DNA of 29,697 nucleotides from Flavobacteriales bacterium UBA6049 (lineage in GTDB: Bacteria > Bacteroidota > Bacteroidia > Flavobacteriales_G > Salibacteraceae), in assembly GCA_002429085.1 (NCBI GenBank), contig DIYR01000020.1:1-29697 (forward strand), read 5' to 3'. The position numbers and the translations under genes were made by a program. The notes beneath the pieces were generated by a model that was not told the DNA's origin, made no database searches, and saw nothing but the letters and a program-made list of their open reading frames with translations. Positions 1 through 8,769 of this stretch are shown one piece after another (position 1 is the stretch's first letter; the number at the start of each line of letters is the position of its first letter).

Positions 1-1872
1 ACTTTGTAAATATGATTCGCGATAAGCAAAGCGAAAGCCTATAGAAGCCTCGGTGATGTTAAATTCGTTTTTGATGCTAAAATCTGCTGGATTAGAGAGA
101 GAAGGTTCCAGATATTCATAATTATAGGCAGGATCAATACGCCGATTTTCAAAGTTAAAGATAAGCTGTAGGTTACGAAATGGCCTTACTCTTAGGTATC
201 CCCCCAGCTTTTGTACCTGGTCCATACGAGAAGTAAGAAAGCTTCGCAAGTAATTTCGTGAAAACCAACGTTGAGGAGAAGGAAGGCTAAAGTTGGCTGG
301 TTCAAATACATCATTGGCAAAATAGATTCCTACCTGAGGATCAAACCTTTGAAAAAAGTTTTGAACGCCTAAAGATATCCCATATTTGAGATTACCATCT
401 TTTAGGCCATAAGCCAGATAACCTGCTCCTTGAAAAATTTCAGAAACTTCGTGATTGGTCGAGAAATGAGCGCCCAATCTTACCCCTTCGTAGGCGTTAT
501 AACGGAGCATTTCACTGACCTTAAAGTCTAAAAACTTGTGAGTGAGTTTATTGTAAGTAACCGTCTCGAGTATCTTGAAAAATCGCTTGGTCAACCGTTG
601 ATTGTTGGCCGTGTCGATGTAGGTATAAGTACGCTGATCTTTGGCAGTAAGAGGATGCTTTTGATGTTGTTGTTGCCAAAATTCCTCTCCTTGTTTGTTG
701 GCCATAGGATCTACCAAAAAGGTGATCTTATCGAAATCTTTTCTTCGCAAAGGAGGGAAAAGCTGAATATCTTGTAGAAATGTACGCATGGTACCCACCA
801 TTGGTCTGGTTCCCAAGCTTTTATCTCGACAAATGATATCCATACTTAGTTGTACTGGAAACCAAAACTTGTCTTCCAATAATCTGTATTCCTGTTGAAT
901 GCGAAAACTATTGGCTTGGTGATCATCTACTGGCTCGAACACCACATTTTGGATCGCGTATTTGTTGGTATTGATATAGAGTGTACCTTTAAGCCCCTCG
1001 AAGTTTTTCTTGTACAAAGGCGCGAAACTAATGACATAAATGCTATTTTCTCCAATAAGTAAAGTGTCGCTAATCTCGAAATAATATTTTTTATGGCTAT
1101 TGCGGCTAATAGGGTTCAGGTATTTTTTACCAAATACATTGATGTGCTCCTTATAAAAAGAAAAGGGTTGAAGCTGATGGTCAATATTGACAAACCCTGG
1201 TTGTGGAATACCCGAGATGCGGTTTCCCAGTAGTGTTTTTCTAGAGTAATTAGGAAAAATATACTGATGCTTGGTGACCGATTCGCTCAAAAACAAATGA
1301 TGCTTTTGTAAGTAGTGTGCGAGTTTTCGTTCGGTGCTATCAAGGTTTTCCGAAGAATCTATTTGGGAGGGAATAACTTTCTTAAGGTTGACATAAAACT
1401 TGTGATAAGCCTTGTATTGATAAGATTTAAGCCGAGCTGGATGATTGATTTTCCGATTGGCGTATACTTTACTAATCACCTCGTTGGCGGGGTTGGCATT
1501 GGACGAAGTTGTAGTTTCGGTATCATCAGCGGCTTTTTTGTAAAGTTTGATAGTCAACTTTCGGCGAAGAGGTTTAATGTCAGCCTTGGTTTTGACTTGG
1601 TAAATAAACGCTTCGAAGCCTACATAATTGAAACTCAATTTTTTGAGTTGTTTTTCCTCTACATTGATTGAAAAGAAGCCATCAATATTGGTCGTAGTTC
1701 CTTGAGTGTTATTGTTGACAATAACATTGACAAAAGATAGGGGGGTATTGTCTTTCTCGTTAACCACCTTTCCTGAGATGGTTAATGATTGACCAAAACC
1801 CGATAATAGGGTAAGGTGCCATACTAAGATGGCAACCGACAATGTCTTGGCAGACACAAAGATTCGTAACAT
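1..1872 (-). CDS. DUF5686 / carboxypeptidase-regulatory-like outer membrane protein, 3' end outside window
   Basis: The frame stays open for 624 codons from the ATG at 1872 down to the window edge, so the C-terminus is missing. The N-terminus has a hydrophobic signal segment ending near SGFGQS (about residue 28). A carboxypeptidase-regulatory-like domain follows (about 30-115) with the usual ISGKVVNE, PLSFVNVIV and TNIDGFFSI strands. The remainder resembles the DUF5686 family, whose members are usually a little over 800 residues and are predicted outer-membrane beta-barrel proteins of Bacteroidota. It is rich in alternating aromatic strands such as GAGYLAYGLKDGNLKYG and FRNLQLIFNFE. Function is unknown; transport or envelope assembly are only possible. 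Arginine codons are mostly CGN, whereas later genes seem to use AGA more. The family assignment comes from memory of its sequence style and domain order. Confidence 0.8.
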   Translation of the reverse strand, partial: MLRIFVSAKTLSVAILVWHLTLLSGFGQSLTISGKVVNEKDNTPLSFVNVIVNNNTQGTTTNIDGFFSINVEEKQLKKLSFNYVGFEAFIYQVKTKADIKPLRRKLTIKLYKKAADDTETTTSSNANPANEVISKVYANRKINHPARLKSYQYKAYHKFYVNLKKVIPSQIDSSENLDSTERKLAHYLQKHHLFLSESVTKHQYIFPNYSRKTLLGNRISGIPQPGFVNIDHQLQPFSFYKEHINVFGKKYLNPISRNSHKKYYFEISDTLLIGENSIYVISFAPLYKKNFEGLKGTLYINTNKYAIQNVVFEPVDDHQANSFRIQQEYRLLEDKFWFPVQLSMDIICRDKSLGTRPMVGTMRTFLQDIQLFPPLRRKDFDKITFLVDPMANKQGEEFWQQQHQKHPLTAKDQRTYTYIDTANNQRLTKRFFKILETVTYNKLTHKFLDFKVSEMLRYNAYEGVRLGAHFSTNHEVSEIFQGAGYLAYGLKDGNLKYGISLGVQNFFQRFDPQVGIYFANDVFEPANFSLPSPQRWFSRNYLRSFLTSRMDQVQKLGGYLRVRPFRNLQLIFNFENRRIDPAYNYEYLEPSLSNPADFSIKNEFNITEASIGFRFAYRESYLQS

Positions 1873-1894
1873 AACAATTTCGTTACTTGGGGTA

Positions 1895-1929
1895 GGGACA
1901 AGAATGATAGAAACTACGATTCTTGCCCC
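1895..1929 (-). other. Imperfect hairpin in the leader of the DUF5686 gene
   Basis: Arms GGGACAAGAAT (1895-1905) and ATTCTTGCCCC (1919-1929) are complementary over 11 positions except one. On the minus-strand RNA that mismatch becomes a G-U wobble, so the stem is complete with a 13-base loop. It ends about 20 bases upstream of the ATG at 1872 and has no following U run, so a terminator is unlikely. It could be a leader structure or chance. Confidence 0.4.
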
Positions 1930-2035
1930 TGAAATTTTATAAAGTTTGAAGTCTTGAGGGATCAATAATAACTATCGAATCGACTCAAAATCAATCTGAT
2001 ACGATTTTTGTACCAAAGTAAGTTTCTACAAGCGG

Positions 2036-2043
2036 CAAATTTA
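2036..2043 (-). promoter_or_regulatory. Possible -7 box (TAAATTTG) for the DUF5686 gene
   Basis: On the minus strand this reads TAAATTTG, matching the Bacteroidota TAnnTTTG -7 consensus, in the 204-base gap between purM and the DUF5686 gene. No good TTTG lies about 19 bases upstream, and the leader would be roughly 160 bases and include the 1895-1929 hairpin. Weak call. Confidence 0.25.
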
Positions 2044-2076
2044 ATAGTTTGTTGGGCAAATAGTAAATATTAACCC

Positions 2077-3252
2077 TTATTTTACATATTCGAAACTTCC
2101 TTCCTTGGTTTTTATCGTCAATTGAGGGGTGTCGTTAGCCTCTACTCGCCCTATGATTTGGGCATCTACCTCAAATGATCTTGCTATCTCAATTATTTGC
2201 TGAGCTGTTTCCTGATCGGTGTAAATTTCCATTCTATGCCCCATGTTGAACACCTTGTACATTTCCTCCCAGGAAGTATTGCTTTGTTCTTGAATTAGCC
2301 TGAATAATGGTGGAATAGCAAGCATATTATCCTTGATCACATGCACATTATCAACAAAGTGTAGAACCTTAGTCTGTGCTCCACCACTACAATGTACCAT
2401 GCCATCAATTTTTTCGCGATAGCTTTTTAATACTTTTTTGATAATCGGGGCATACGTTCGCGTAGGAGAAAGTACAAGTTTACCCGCATCTACATCTACA
2501 CCTGTAACGCTATCCGTTAATTGCTTTGAACCAGAATAAACTAAGTCTTGTGGTACAGCATGATCATATGTCTCAGGGTATCTTGCCGCTACGTTTTTAC
2601 TGAATACATCATGTCTGGCACTGGTTAAGCCATTGCTTCCCATACCACCATTATATTCTGTTTCGTAGCTTGCCTTACCATATGAGGCTAATCCAACTAT
2701 TGCGTTACCCGGTTTTATATTGGCGTTATCAATTACTTCGTCTCGTTTGATTCTTGCGGTAACTGTGGAGTCTACAATAATTGTTCGTACCAAATCTCCA
2801 ACATCTGCTGTTTCACCTCCTGTTGAAATAATATCAACGCCATGTTGACGAAGGGAACTTAACAACTCTTCAGTTCCATTGATAATGGCTGAAATGACTT
2901 CACCTGGAATCAGTTGCTTATTTCTACCTATTGTTGAAGAGAGTAAAATATTTTCTGTAGCTCCAACGCAGAGTAAATCATCAATATTCATGATTAACGC
3001 ATCCTGTGCTATTCCTTTCCAAACTGAAAAATCTCCAGTCTCTTTCCAGTAAGCATAAGCCAAAGACGATTTGGTACCTGCACCATCAGCATGCATCACT
3101 ATGGCATAATCTTCATCACCTGTAAGGTAATCTGGAACAATCTTACAGAATGCCTTTGGGAACAAGCCCTTATCTACATTCTTGATGGCCTTATGAACGT
3201 CTGTTTTATCTGCTGAAACACCTCGTGCTCCATATCTTGATGCATCACTCAT
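2077..3252 (-). CDS. purM: Phosphoribosylformylglycinamidine cyclo-ligase (AIR synthase), Bacteroidota type
   Basis: This enzyme closes the imidazole ring of AIR from FGAM with ATP, step five of de novo purine synthesis, in the cytosol. The protein matches the Bacteroidota PurM form closely: start MSDASRYGARGVSADK, then HADGAGTKSSLAY, the ATP-binding-side segments DDLLCVGA and TGGETADVGDLVRT, then YNGGMGSNGLTSARHD, HCSGGAQTK and FNMGHRMEIY near the end. The reading frame extends upstream to an ATG at 3279, but that would add MLSYFIAIA and begin inside the hairpin at 3272-3300. The ATG at 3252 gives the family's usual N-terminus and about 391 residues, so I use it. It lies 69 bases downstream of the PorE-like gene on the same strand, separated by a strong terminator, so it probably has its own promoter, which I cannot pick out. 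Confidence 0.95.
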   Translation of the reverse strand: MSDASRYGARGVSADKTDVHKAIKNVDKGLFPKAFCKIVPDYLTGDEDYAIVMHADGAGTKSSLAYAYWKETGDFSVWKGIAQDALIMNIDDLLCVGATENILLSSTIGRNKQLIPGEVISAIINGTEELLSSLRQHGVDIISTGGETADVGDLVRTIIVDSTVTARIKRDEVIDNANIKPGNAIVGLASYGKASYETEYNGGMGSNGLTSARHDVFSKNVAARYPETYDHAVPQDLVYSGSKQLTDSVTGVDVDAGKLVLSPTRTYAPIIKKVLKSYREKIDGMVHCSGGAQTKVLHFVDNVHVIKDNMLAIPPLFRLIQEQSNTSWEEMYKVFNMGHRMEIYTDQETAQQIIEIARSFEVDAQIIGRVEANDTPQLTIKTKEGSFEYVK

Positions 3253-3271
3253 GGCTATTGCTATAAAATAG

Positions 3272-3300
3272 GAAAGCACCTCGATAACCGAGGTGCTTTC
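3272..3300 (-). terminator. Intrinsic terminator after the PorE-like gene
   Basis: Perfect 12-bp stem, GAAAGCACCTCG (3272-3283) and CGAGGTGCTTTC (3289-3300), with a 5-base loop. On the minus strand it follows the stop of the 3322-5373 gene by 21 bases and is followed by the moderately T-rich CTATTTTATAG. It lies between that gene and purM. Confidence 0.75.
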
Positions 3301-3321
3301 TGAATCTATACTCTATACTAT

Positions 3322-5373
3322 TTATTCTTCTCCGCTCTCTTCAGAACTTTCTTCTTCTCCTTCAGTACCTTCTATTTCAGACGGACCTGTAGGAGCAGGA
3401 ACATAATCATCTCTAATTACACGGAAAGTAGTTCTACGATTCTTTTGGTGAGCTGCTTCTTGCTCTTCTTTGGTAGGTAATCCATTGATTTGCTCATCAC
3501 TCATTATTGGCTCACTTTCACCATACCCCTTTGCTACCATACGATCCTGCGGAATTCCTTTCGAAACCAAGTAATCCACACAAGATTGAGCACGTTTTTG
3601 AGATAAAGATAAGTTGGCCGCATCTCCACCACGAGTATCAGTATGAGCCATCAACTCAACAACAATGTTCGGGTTATCTGTTAATGTTTGATATAAATAA
3701 TCCAATGAATCCTTAGAATTTACTTCATCGTTAACCTGAAGCTCCCAACGACCAAAATCATAGCGAACTTCCGGGAATTTGATCTCTTTAGTTCTAATAG
3801 ATTGGAGTTTGAAGTCGTGCTTGAATCGAGTAGATTTCTCTATACCAACAGTAGTTTCTTGTCCTTTACCTTTCAAGTAACCTGAAGCTGTTACTTCAAT
3901 AGTATACGAAGTATTTTCCGCAATGTATCTTTCTGTAGAACCTTCTTTATCATCAAATTCATAGTACCCCAACTCATCAGCCACAACTTCAACAGATGAT
4001 CCATCCGTTCCTACTAACATAATTTTAGCACCAGAAATTGGTTGACCAGATTCAACATCAGTAATACCACCATCGATAATAAATTTCAGAGGAGGAACTC
4101 TGAATGACCAGATATCATCTTTGCCTCTAGTACCATCTCTATCTGATGACAAGAACCCTCTATTCTTATCACCCTCAAATACAATTCCGAAATCGTTAGA
4201 TGGAGAGTTAATTGGATATTTCATGTTTTGAACATCTGACCAACGATCATTTTGTCCTTGACGCTTTGCAACGAAAATATCTAAACCTCCCATTCCAGGA
4301 TGACCATTAGAAGCAAAGTATAAGTCGCCATTCTTGTGAATGAAAGGGAACATTTCATCACCAGGAGTATTAATTCCTGTCATGTTAACTGGATCACTCC
4401 ATTCTTTCTTCTTCTTGTCGTACTTCACCATCCAGATGTCTTTTCCACCTTGACCACCTTCCATATCAGAAGCAAAGAACATATATTGATCACCTAAACC
4501 TACTGCTGGATGACCAACATTGGCAGTATCAGAAGATTTAATTTTAACCAGCTCAGCTACATCCCATTCTCTACCGCGCTTAGCAGATGAGTATATAGCA
4601 CAACCAATTACTTTATTCTTTTGAGATTGACATCTTGTAAAATACAGTTTCTTGAACTTCTTGTCCATTGCCGCTGAACCTTCGTTTGATTCCGCAGTAT
4701 TAACTGTTTCTGACAAAAGAACAGGAACAGCCCACTTACCTTTTTTATCTCTTTTTGTAGACCAAAGTCCTGAAAAGTTCTCTCCAGTATTTGGATCCAT
4801 TTCATTACCTACAGAACCTTCACGAGAAGAGGTAAACACCAACTCATCATATTTTTTACTTGAAAAAACTGGGGAAAAATCATATTGTTTCGAATTCAAA
4901 AGCGGCTCTGGTTCAACAACATAACGTGTAGGATTATCTTTCCACTCTTGTGCCAATTGACAAGACTTAATTCCTGGTTCAGCTCTTTTATCGTCAGGAT
5001 ACTTTTCTTTCAATGCTTGAAATTCAACGATTGCCTCATCGTATTTTCCCTGCATCCTTGTTGCTTCTGCTAGATAATACTGTGCATCAGACTTATCATA
5101 ACCAGCTTTTACCGCTTTTGATAACCAATTTTGAGCGTTACCATTATCTTGAAGTTCATAATAACAAAGGCCTATATGATAAAGAATTCGTCTTTTATCA
5201 TCTGCTTTTTTGGCTTTTGAATAAGCTTTTTTATAAAGATCTATTGCATTGTAGTAGGTTCTATTGAAGTAGGCTTCATCGGCTTGTTGAATAGGCGTTT
5301 TACGCTGTGCAGTAGCCGTTAAATGAATTAGTACAATAGCTAAGATTGATAGAGTAGTTTTTAACAGTCTCAT
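3322..5373 (-). CDS. PorE-like OmpA-family protein (TPR, beta-propeller, CRD, OmpA_C)
   Basis: 683 residues with the domain order seen in PorE, a T9SS-associated peptidoglycan-binding protein of Porphyromonas gingivalis. A signal peptide (1-22, ending TATAQ) is followed by TPR-like helices (about 28-145), PD40/WD40-like propeller blades (about 165-425, with repeats such as YMFFASD, LYFASNG and GFLSSDRDG), a carboxypeptidase-regulatory-like domain (about 432-520), and an OmpA C-terminal domain (about 535-655). The peptidoglycan-contact residues of OmpA_C are present: Asp579 in AHTDTRGG and Arg594 in SQKRAQSC. A short acidic tail closes the protein. PorE itself is a lipoprotein; no lipobox cysteine is visible here, so this copy would be soluble in the periplasm. 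The gene is followed by a terminator and preceded by the glnN terminator, so it is probably a single-gene unit. Many Bacteroidota carry several such paralogues, so orthology to PorE is unproven. Confidence 0.85.
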   Translation of the reverse strand: MRLLKTTLSILAIVLIHLTATAQRKTPIQQADEAYFNRTYYNAIDLYKKAYSKAKKADDKRRILYHIGLCYYELQDNGNAQNWLSKAVKAGYDKSDAQYYLAEATRMQGKYDEAIVEFQALKEKYPDDKRAEPGIKSCQLAQEWKDNPTRYVVEPEPLLNSKQYDFSPVFSSKKYDELVFTSSREGSVGNEMDPNTGENFSGLWSTKRDKKGKWAVPVLLSETVNTAESNEGSAAMDKKFKKLYFTRCQSQKNKVIGCAIYSSAKRGREWDVAELVKIKSSDTANVGHPAVGLGDQYMFFASDMEGGQGGKDIWMVKYDKKKKEWSDPVNMTGINTPGDEMFPFIHKNGDLYFASNGHPGMGGLDIFVAKRQGQNDRWSDVQNMKYPINSPSNDFGIVFEGDKNRGFLSSDRDGTRGKDDIWSFRVPPLKFIIDGGITDVESGQPISGAKIMLVGTDGSSVEVVADELGYYEFDDKEGSTERYIAENTSYTIEVTASGYLKGKGQETTVGIEKSTRFKHDFKLQSIRTKEIKFPEVRYDFGRWELQVNDEVNSKDSLDYLYQTLTDNPNIVVELMAHTDTRGGDAANLSLSQKRAQSCVDYLVSKGIPQDRMVAKGYGESEPIMSDEQINGLPTKEEQEAAHQKNRRTTFRVIRDDYVPAPTGPSEIEGTEGEEESSEESGEE

Positions 5374-5444
5374 ACGGTTTTACTTATTTATCGAAAAGTA
5401 CCGGTTATTAAGTTTGCCAAAATAAGCATTTTCTTGACATTTGT

Positions 5445-5475
5445 AAAAATGCCCCGCTCTGAAAAGCGAGGCATT
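5445..5475 (-). terminator. Intrinsic terminator after glutamine synthetase III
   Basis: Arms 5448-5458 and 5465-5475 form an 11-bp stem on the minus-strand RNA (AATGCCTCGCT with AGCGGGGCATT, one U-G wobble) with a 6-base loop, followed by a short T run (complement of 5445-5449). It starts about 20 bases after the glnN stop. Confidence 0.8.
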
Positions 5476-5495
5476 CAATATATTTAGCGATAAAC

Positions 5496-7685
5496 CTACT
5501 TGGTAAAGAGCATTTCTCTATACTTCGGCAATGGCCAATCGTTGTTATCAATAATTAATTCTAATTTATCTACTTGATATCTGATTTCTTCAAAGAACGG
5601 CACAACGGTATCGCAATATGACTTTGCTTGTGCCGCTGGATCTTCAATTTTATTTGCTTGCTTTCTAGCCTCAGTCATTGCCATAGCTTTAGAACGAACA
5701 AGCTCAATACGCTCGCTCAATTCTTTGATAATCGCTATTTGCTCTTTTGCTACAGTATCAAACTCTCCAGCGAAAATATCCTTTAAGCCTCTTACGTTAT
5801 CAACTACTTGACTTTGATACTTAATTGCCGCAGGAATAATGTGATTCAATGCCATATCGGCCATTACTCTTGATTCTATTTGAATCTTCATCTTATAGTT
5901 TTCTTGGAAGATATCGTAACGGGCTTCTTGCTCACGCTTAGACATGATATCCAGACTTTCGAACAACGAAAGAGTCTCTTCTTTCAAGTAGAAGTCTAAT
6001 GCATAAGGAGTAGTTTTCACATTTGAAAGTCCACGTTTCTCTGCTTCCTCTACCCATTCATCTCCGTATCCGTTTCCTTCGAATAAGATTGGCTTAGCTT
6101 CAATTATATACTCTCGCAAAATTTCAAGAATCGCATCATCTTTTTTCTTCCCAGAGGTAATTAATGCATCAACATCTACTTTGAATCGCTTCAGCTGCTC
6201 TGCCATGGCCGCATTTAACGCAATCATCGGGATAGAACAATTAGCTGTTGAACCTACTGCTCTAAACTCAAACTTGTTTCCTGTGAATGCAAATGGAGAT
6301 GTTCTGTTTCGATCAGTATTATCCAATAAAATCTCAGGAATCTTGCCAATGTTCAACTTTAACTCTGTTTTCTCATCTGGAGTAAGCGCCTTTCCTGTTA
6401 CTCGTTGCTCAATATCTTCTAGCACCTTAGTGAGCTGAGATCCAATGAATATGGATAAGATAGCTGGTGGAGCTTCATTTGCTCCTAAACGGTGGTCATT
6501 TCCTGCACTTGCAATAGATGCTCTTAATAGATCAGCATGCTTATAAACAGCACTGATCGTGTTCACAAAGAAGGTTAAGAAACGAAGATTTGCCTTTGGA
6601 GTACTTCCAGGTTGAAGCAAATTTCTGTGTTTACTAGAATTCGCACCTAAAGACCAATTATTGTGTTTTCCAGAGCCATTAATTCCTGCAAATGGCTTCT
6701 CGTGTAATAACACGTGAAAATCGTGCTTTGCAGCCGTTTTCTCCATCAAATCCATTAACAACTGATTATGATCTACAGCTAAGTTACACTCCTCAAATAC
6801 CGGAGCTAACTCATACTGATTAGGAGCTACTTCATTGTGACGTGTTGTTACAGGTATCCCTAGTAATAGCGACTCTGTTTCAAAATCTCTCATGAAAGCA
6901 GTAACACGATCTGGAATTGAACCAAAGTAATGATCGTCTAACTGTTGGCCTTTCGATGAAGAGTGCCCGAACAAAGATCTTCCAGTTAATGCTAAGTCAG
7001 GACGAGCTGCATGTAAAGCCGAATCAACTAAAAAGTATTCTTGCTCCCACCCTAGTGTTGATGTAACTTTAGTAATGTCTTTATCAAAGTATTGACACAC
7101 ATCAGTTGCAGCTTTATCCACTACATGTAACGCCTTCAATAAAGGTGCCTTATTATCTAGAGATTCCCCTGTATACGAAATGAAAATTGTTGGAATGCAT
7201 AGTGTTTTTCCAATAATGAAAGCAGGAGATGTTGGATCCCAAGCTGTATATCCTCTCGCTTCAAACGTATTTCTTATTCCTCCATTAGGAAATGATGAAG
7301 CATCCGGTTCTTGTTGTACTAATTGATCTCCATCAAAGGTCTCGAACGAACGTCCATCAGATGTTGGCGTATAAAATGCATCATGTTTTTCTGCCGTTCT
7401 TCCAGTTAATGGTTGAAACCAGTGTGTGTAATGCGTTGCGCCTTTTCCCATAGCCCAAGCCTTCATAGCTGAGGCGACTTGATTTGCCATTTTTCGGTCT
7501 AGACGACTTCCCAATTCCATGGCTCTGATAACACTATCATAAGCCTCTTCGCTCATGAATTGCTTCATGCTCTCACGATTGAAAACATTCGCTCCGAAAA
7601 AGTCTGAGATTTTCTCGGATGGTGTAGTCACTTCTTTTGGCTGACGAGACATTGTCTTGTCTAATGCCATAAACCTTAGCTTCAT
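5496..7685 (-). CDS. glnN: Glutamine synthetase type III
   Basis: Makes glutamine from glutamate, ammonia and ATP; the type III enzyme is the common form in Bacteroidota. The 729-residue length is typical of GSIII and far above the roughly 450 of GSI. Family landmarks are visible: FGANVFNRESMKQF near the N-terminus (30-43), THWFQP (87-92), LGWEQEYFLVD (211-221), HNEVAPNQYELAP (283-295), GINGSGKHNNWSL (334-346), and NRTSPFAFTGNKFEFR further on. These correspond to the metal- and nucleotide-binding segments of glutamine synthetases. The start at 7685 gives MKLRFMALDK, matching the usual GSIII opening, and a TAGATTTG -7 box lies 22 bases upstream. It sits alone between two terminators, and no PII or GlnK gene is nearby in this window. 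Confidence 0.96.
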   Translation of the reverse strand: MKLRFMALDKTMSRQPKEVTTPSEKISDFFGANVFNRESMKQFMSEEAYDSVIRAMELGSRLDRKMANQVASAMKAWAMGKGATHYTHWFQPLTGRTAEKHDAFYTPTSDGRSFETFDGDQLVQQEPDASSFPNGGIRNTFEARGYTAWDPTSPAFIIGKTLCIPTIFISYTGESLDNKAPLLKALHVVDKAATDVCQYFDKDITKVTSTLGWEQEYFLVDSALHAARPDLALTGRSLFGHSSSKGQQLDDHYFGSIPDRVTAFMRDFETESLLLGIPVTTRHNEVAPNQYELAPVFEECNLAVDHNQLLMDLMEKTAAKHDFHVLLHEKPFAGINGSGKHNNWSLGANSSKHRNLLQPGSTPKANLRFLTFFVNTISAVYKHADLLRASIASAGNDHRLGANEAPPAILSIFIGSQLTKVLEDIEQRVTGKALTPDEKTELKLNIGKIPEILLDNTDRNRTSPFAFTGNKFEFRAVGSTANCSIPMIALNAAMAEQLKRFKVDVDALITSGKKKDDAILEILREYIIEAKPILFEGNGYGDEWVEEAEKRGLSNVKTTPYALDFYLKEETLSLFESLDIMSKREQEARYDIFQENYKMKIQIESRVMADMALNHIIPAAIKYQSQVVDNVRGLKDIFAGEFDTVAKEQIAIIKELSERIELVRSKAMAMTEARKQANKIEDPAAQAKSYCDTVVPFFEEIRYQVDKLELIIDNNDWPLPKYREMLFTK

Positions 7686-7707
7686 GATGAAAAAATTAAA
7701 ATTTTCA

Positions 7708-7715
7708 CAAATCTA
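7708..7715 (-). promoter_or_regulatory. -7 box (TAGATTTG) of glnN
   Basis: Reads TAGATTTG on the minus strand, fitting TAnnTTTG, 22 bases upstream of the glnN ATG. No TTTG is found at the expected -33 spacing, so only the -7 element is called. Confidence 0.5.
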
Positions 7716-7771
7716 CCCAATTTAACAGGGGTACCCGGTGAAAAAACTGTTTTTCTCAACAATCAACCAAC

Positions 7772-7813
7772 AAAAAAAAGAGGGGTCTCATCTGAAAAAA
7801 AAGAATTTCCCCT
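7772..7813 (-). terminator. Possible weak terminator after the antiporter gene
   Basis: On the minus strand AGGGG (complement of 7809-7813, overlapping the antiporter stop) can pair with CCCCT (complement of 7781-7785), followed by a run of eight T (complement of 7772-7779). The stem is short and the loop large, so efficiency is doubtful. Confidence 0.35.
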
Positions 7814-8750
7814 ATGCTTGATAAATAAATAAAGCTACGATATAAGCTATATACAGCCCGAATAATGCTGCACCTTCTACTCTAGAAATAGTTCTATTCC
7901 TCAACATCATCGGAAAGATGATGAATGAAACACCCAAAACCCAAAAGATATCAAAGTTCATGACATCTTGATTAATTGGAATTTTAGTCACCATACTGGT
8001 TATACCAAGTATGGCACTTATATTAAAAACGTTAGACCCAATTAGATTACCAATACTGATATCAGAGTGTTGTCTAAATGCAGCTAGCAGTGAAGTAATC
8101 AACTCAGGTGCCGAAGTTCCGAACGCAACTATAGTAACACTAATTACCAAGTCACTCACACCAAACCCACGTGCTACTTCAACTGCTCCGTCAACTAGCC
8201 AATCTGCACCAAGAGCTAGAGCAAGACAGCCAACTGCTATGAAGATAACATCCCTAATTACATTACCACTTACTCCATAATCCTCACTCTCTTCTTTGGC
8301 TTTTCCCTCTTTACGAGACTTCCAGATTAAGAAGAATGTATAAGATGCTAAAGCAGTAAACAAAATGCCACCCTCATAGAACACCAACTCTCCATCTAAC
8401 ATGAAAAGAAAAAGCAAAACGCTCATACTCATCATCATGGGCCAATCGAAACGAATGCTGTTACGGTCTACCGCTATTGGCCAAATCATCGCTGTCATAC
8501 CCAATACTAATGCTAGATTGGCCATATTAGATCCAACAACATTACCTATTGCTATATCAGGGTGTCCAGTCAATGCTGCTTTTAAACTAACAAGTAATTC
8601 TGGAGCAGATGTTCCAAAAGAAACAATCGTCATCCCCACAACTAAAGTGGATAGCCTAAAACGATAAGCAAGATTCACAGCTCCTTTGACCAACACCTCA
8701 CCTCCTAAGATGAGCGTAACTAAGCCAACTACGAGTAAAAAGTATGCCAT
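7812..8750 (-). CDS. Calcium/sodium antiporter, YrbG family
   Basis: 312 residues built as two inverted halves, as in the Ca2+/cation antiporter (CaCA) superfamily. Both alpha repeats are intact: GTSAPELLVSL (46-56) with GNVVGSNMANLALVLG (69-84), and GTSAPELITSL (211-221) with GNLIGSNVFNISAILG (234-249). The acidic residues in these GTSAPE motifs carry ion binding in the family. About ten hydrophobic segments are visible, with a charged cytoplasmic loop (about 144-158) between the halves. It would exchange Ca2+ for Na+ (or K+ with Na+) across the inner membrane. It follows tatA by 19 bases on the same strand and probably shares its promoter. Confidence 0.92.
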   Translation of the reverse strand: MAYFLLVVGLVTLILGGEVLVKGAVNLAYRFRLSTLVVGMTIVSFGTSAPELLVSLKAALTGHPDIAIGNVVGSNMANLALVLGMTAMIWPIAVDRNSIRFDWPMMMSMSVLLFLFMLDGELVFYEGGILFTALASYTFFLIWKSRKEGKAKEESEDYGVSGNVIRDVIFIAVGCLALALGADWLVDGAVEVARGFGVSDLVISVTIVAFGTSAPELITSLLAAFRQHSDISIGNLIGSNVFNISAILGITSMVTKIPINQDVMNFDIFWVLGVSFIIFPMMLRNRTISRVEGAALFGLYIAYIVALFIYQA

Positions 8751-8769
8751 AGTAGCTGTTGGTTAATGA

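Noticed and set aside
1315..1671. 118-codon plus-strand frame opposite the DUF5686 gene
   Set aside because: It runs antisense to a clear protein-coding frame, has no promoter box, and no family likeness.
8641..8650. ACTAAAGTGG, a copy of most of one arm of the TonB-receptor palindrome, inside the antiporter gene
   Set aside because: Only a half site, within coding sequence, and a 10-base match of this kind is not improbable in 30 kb.
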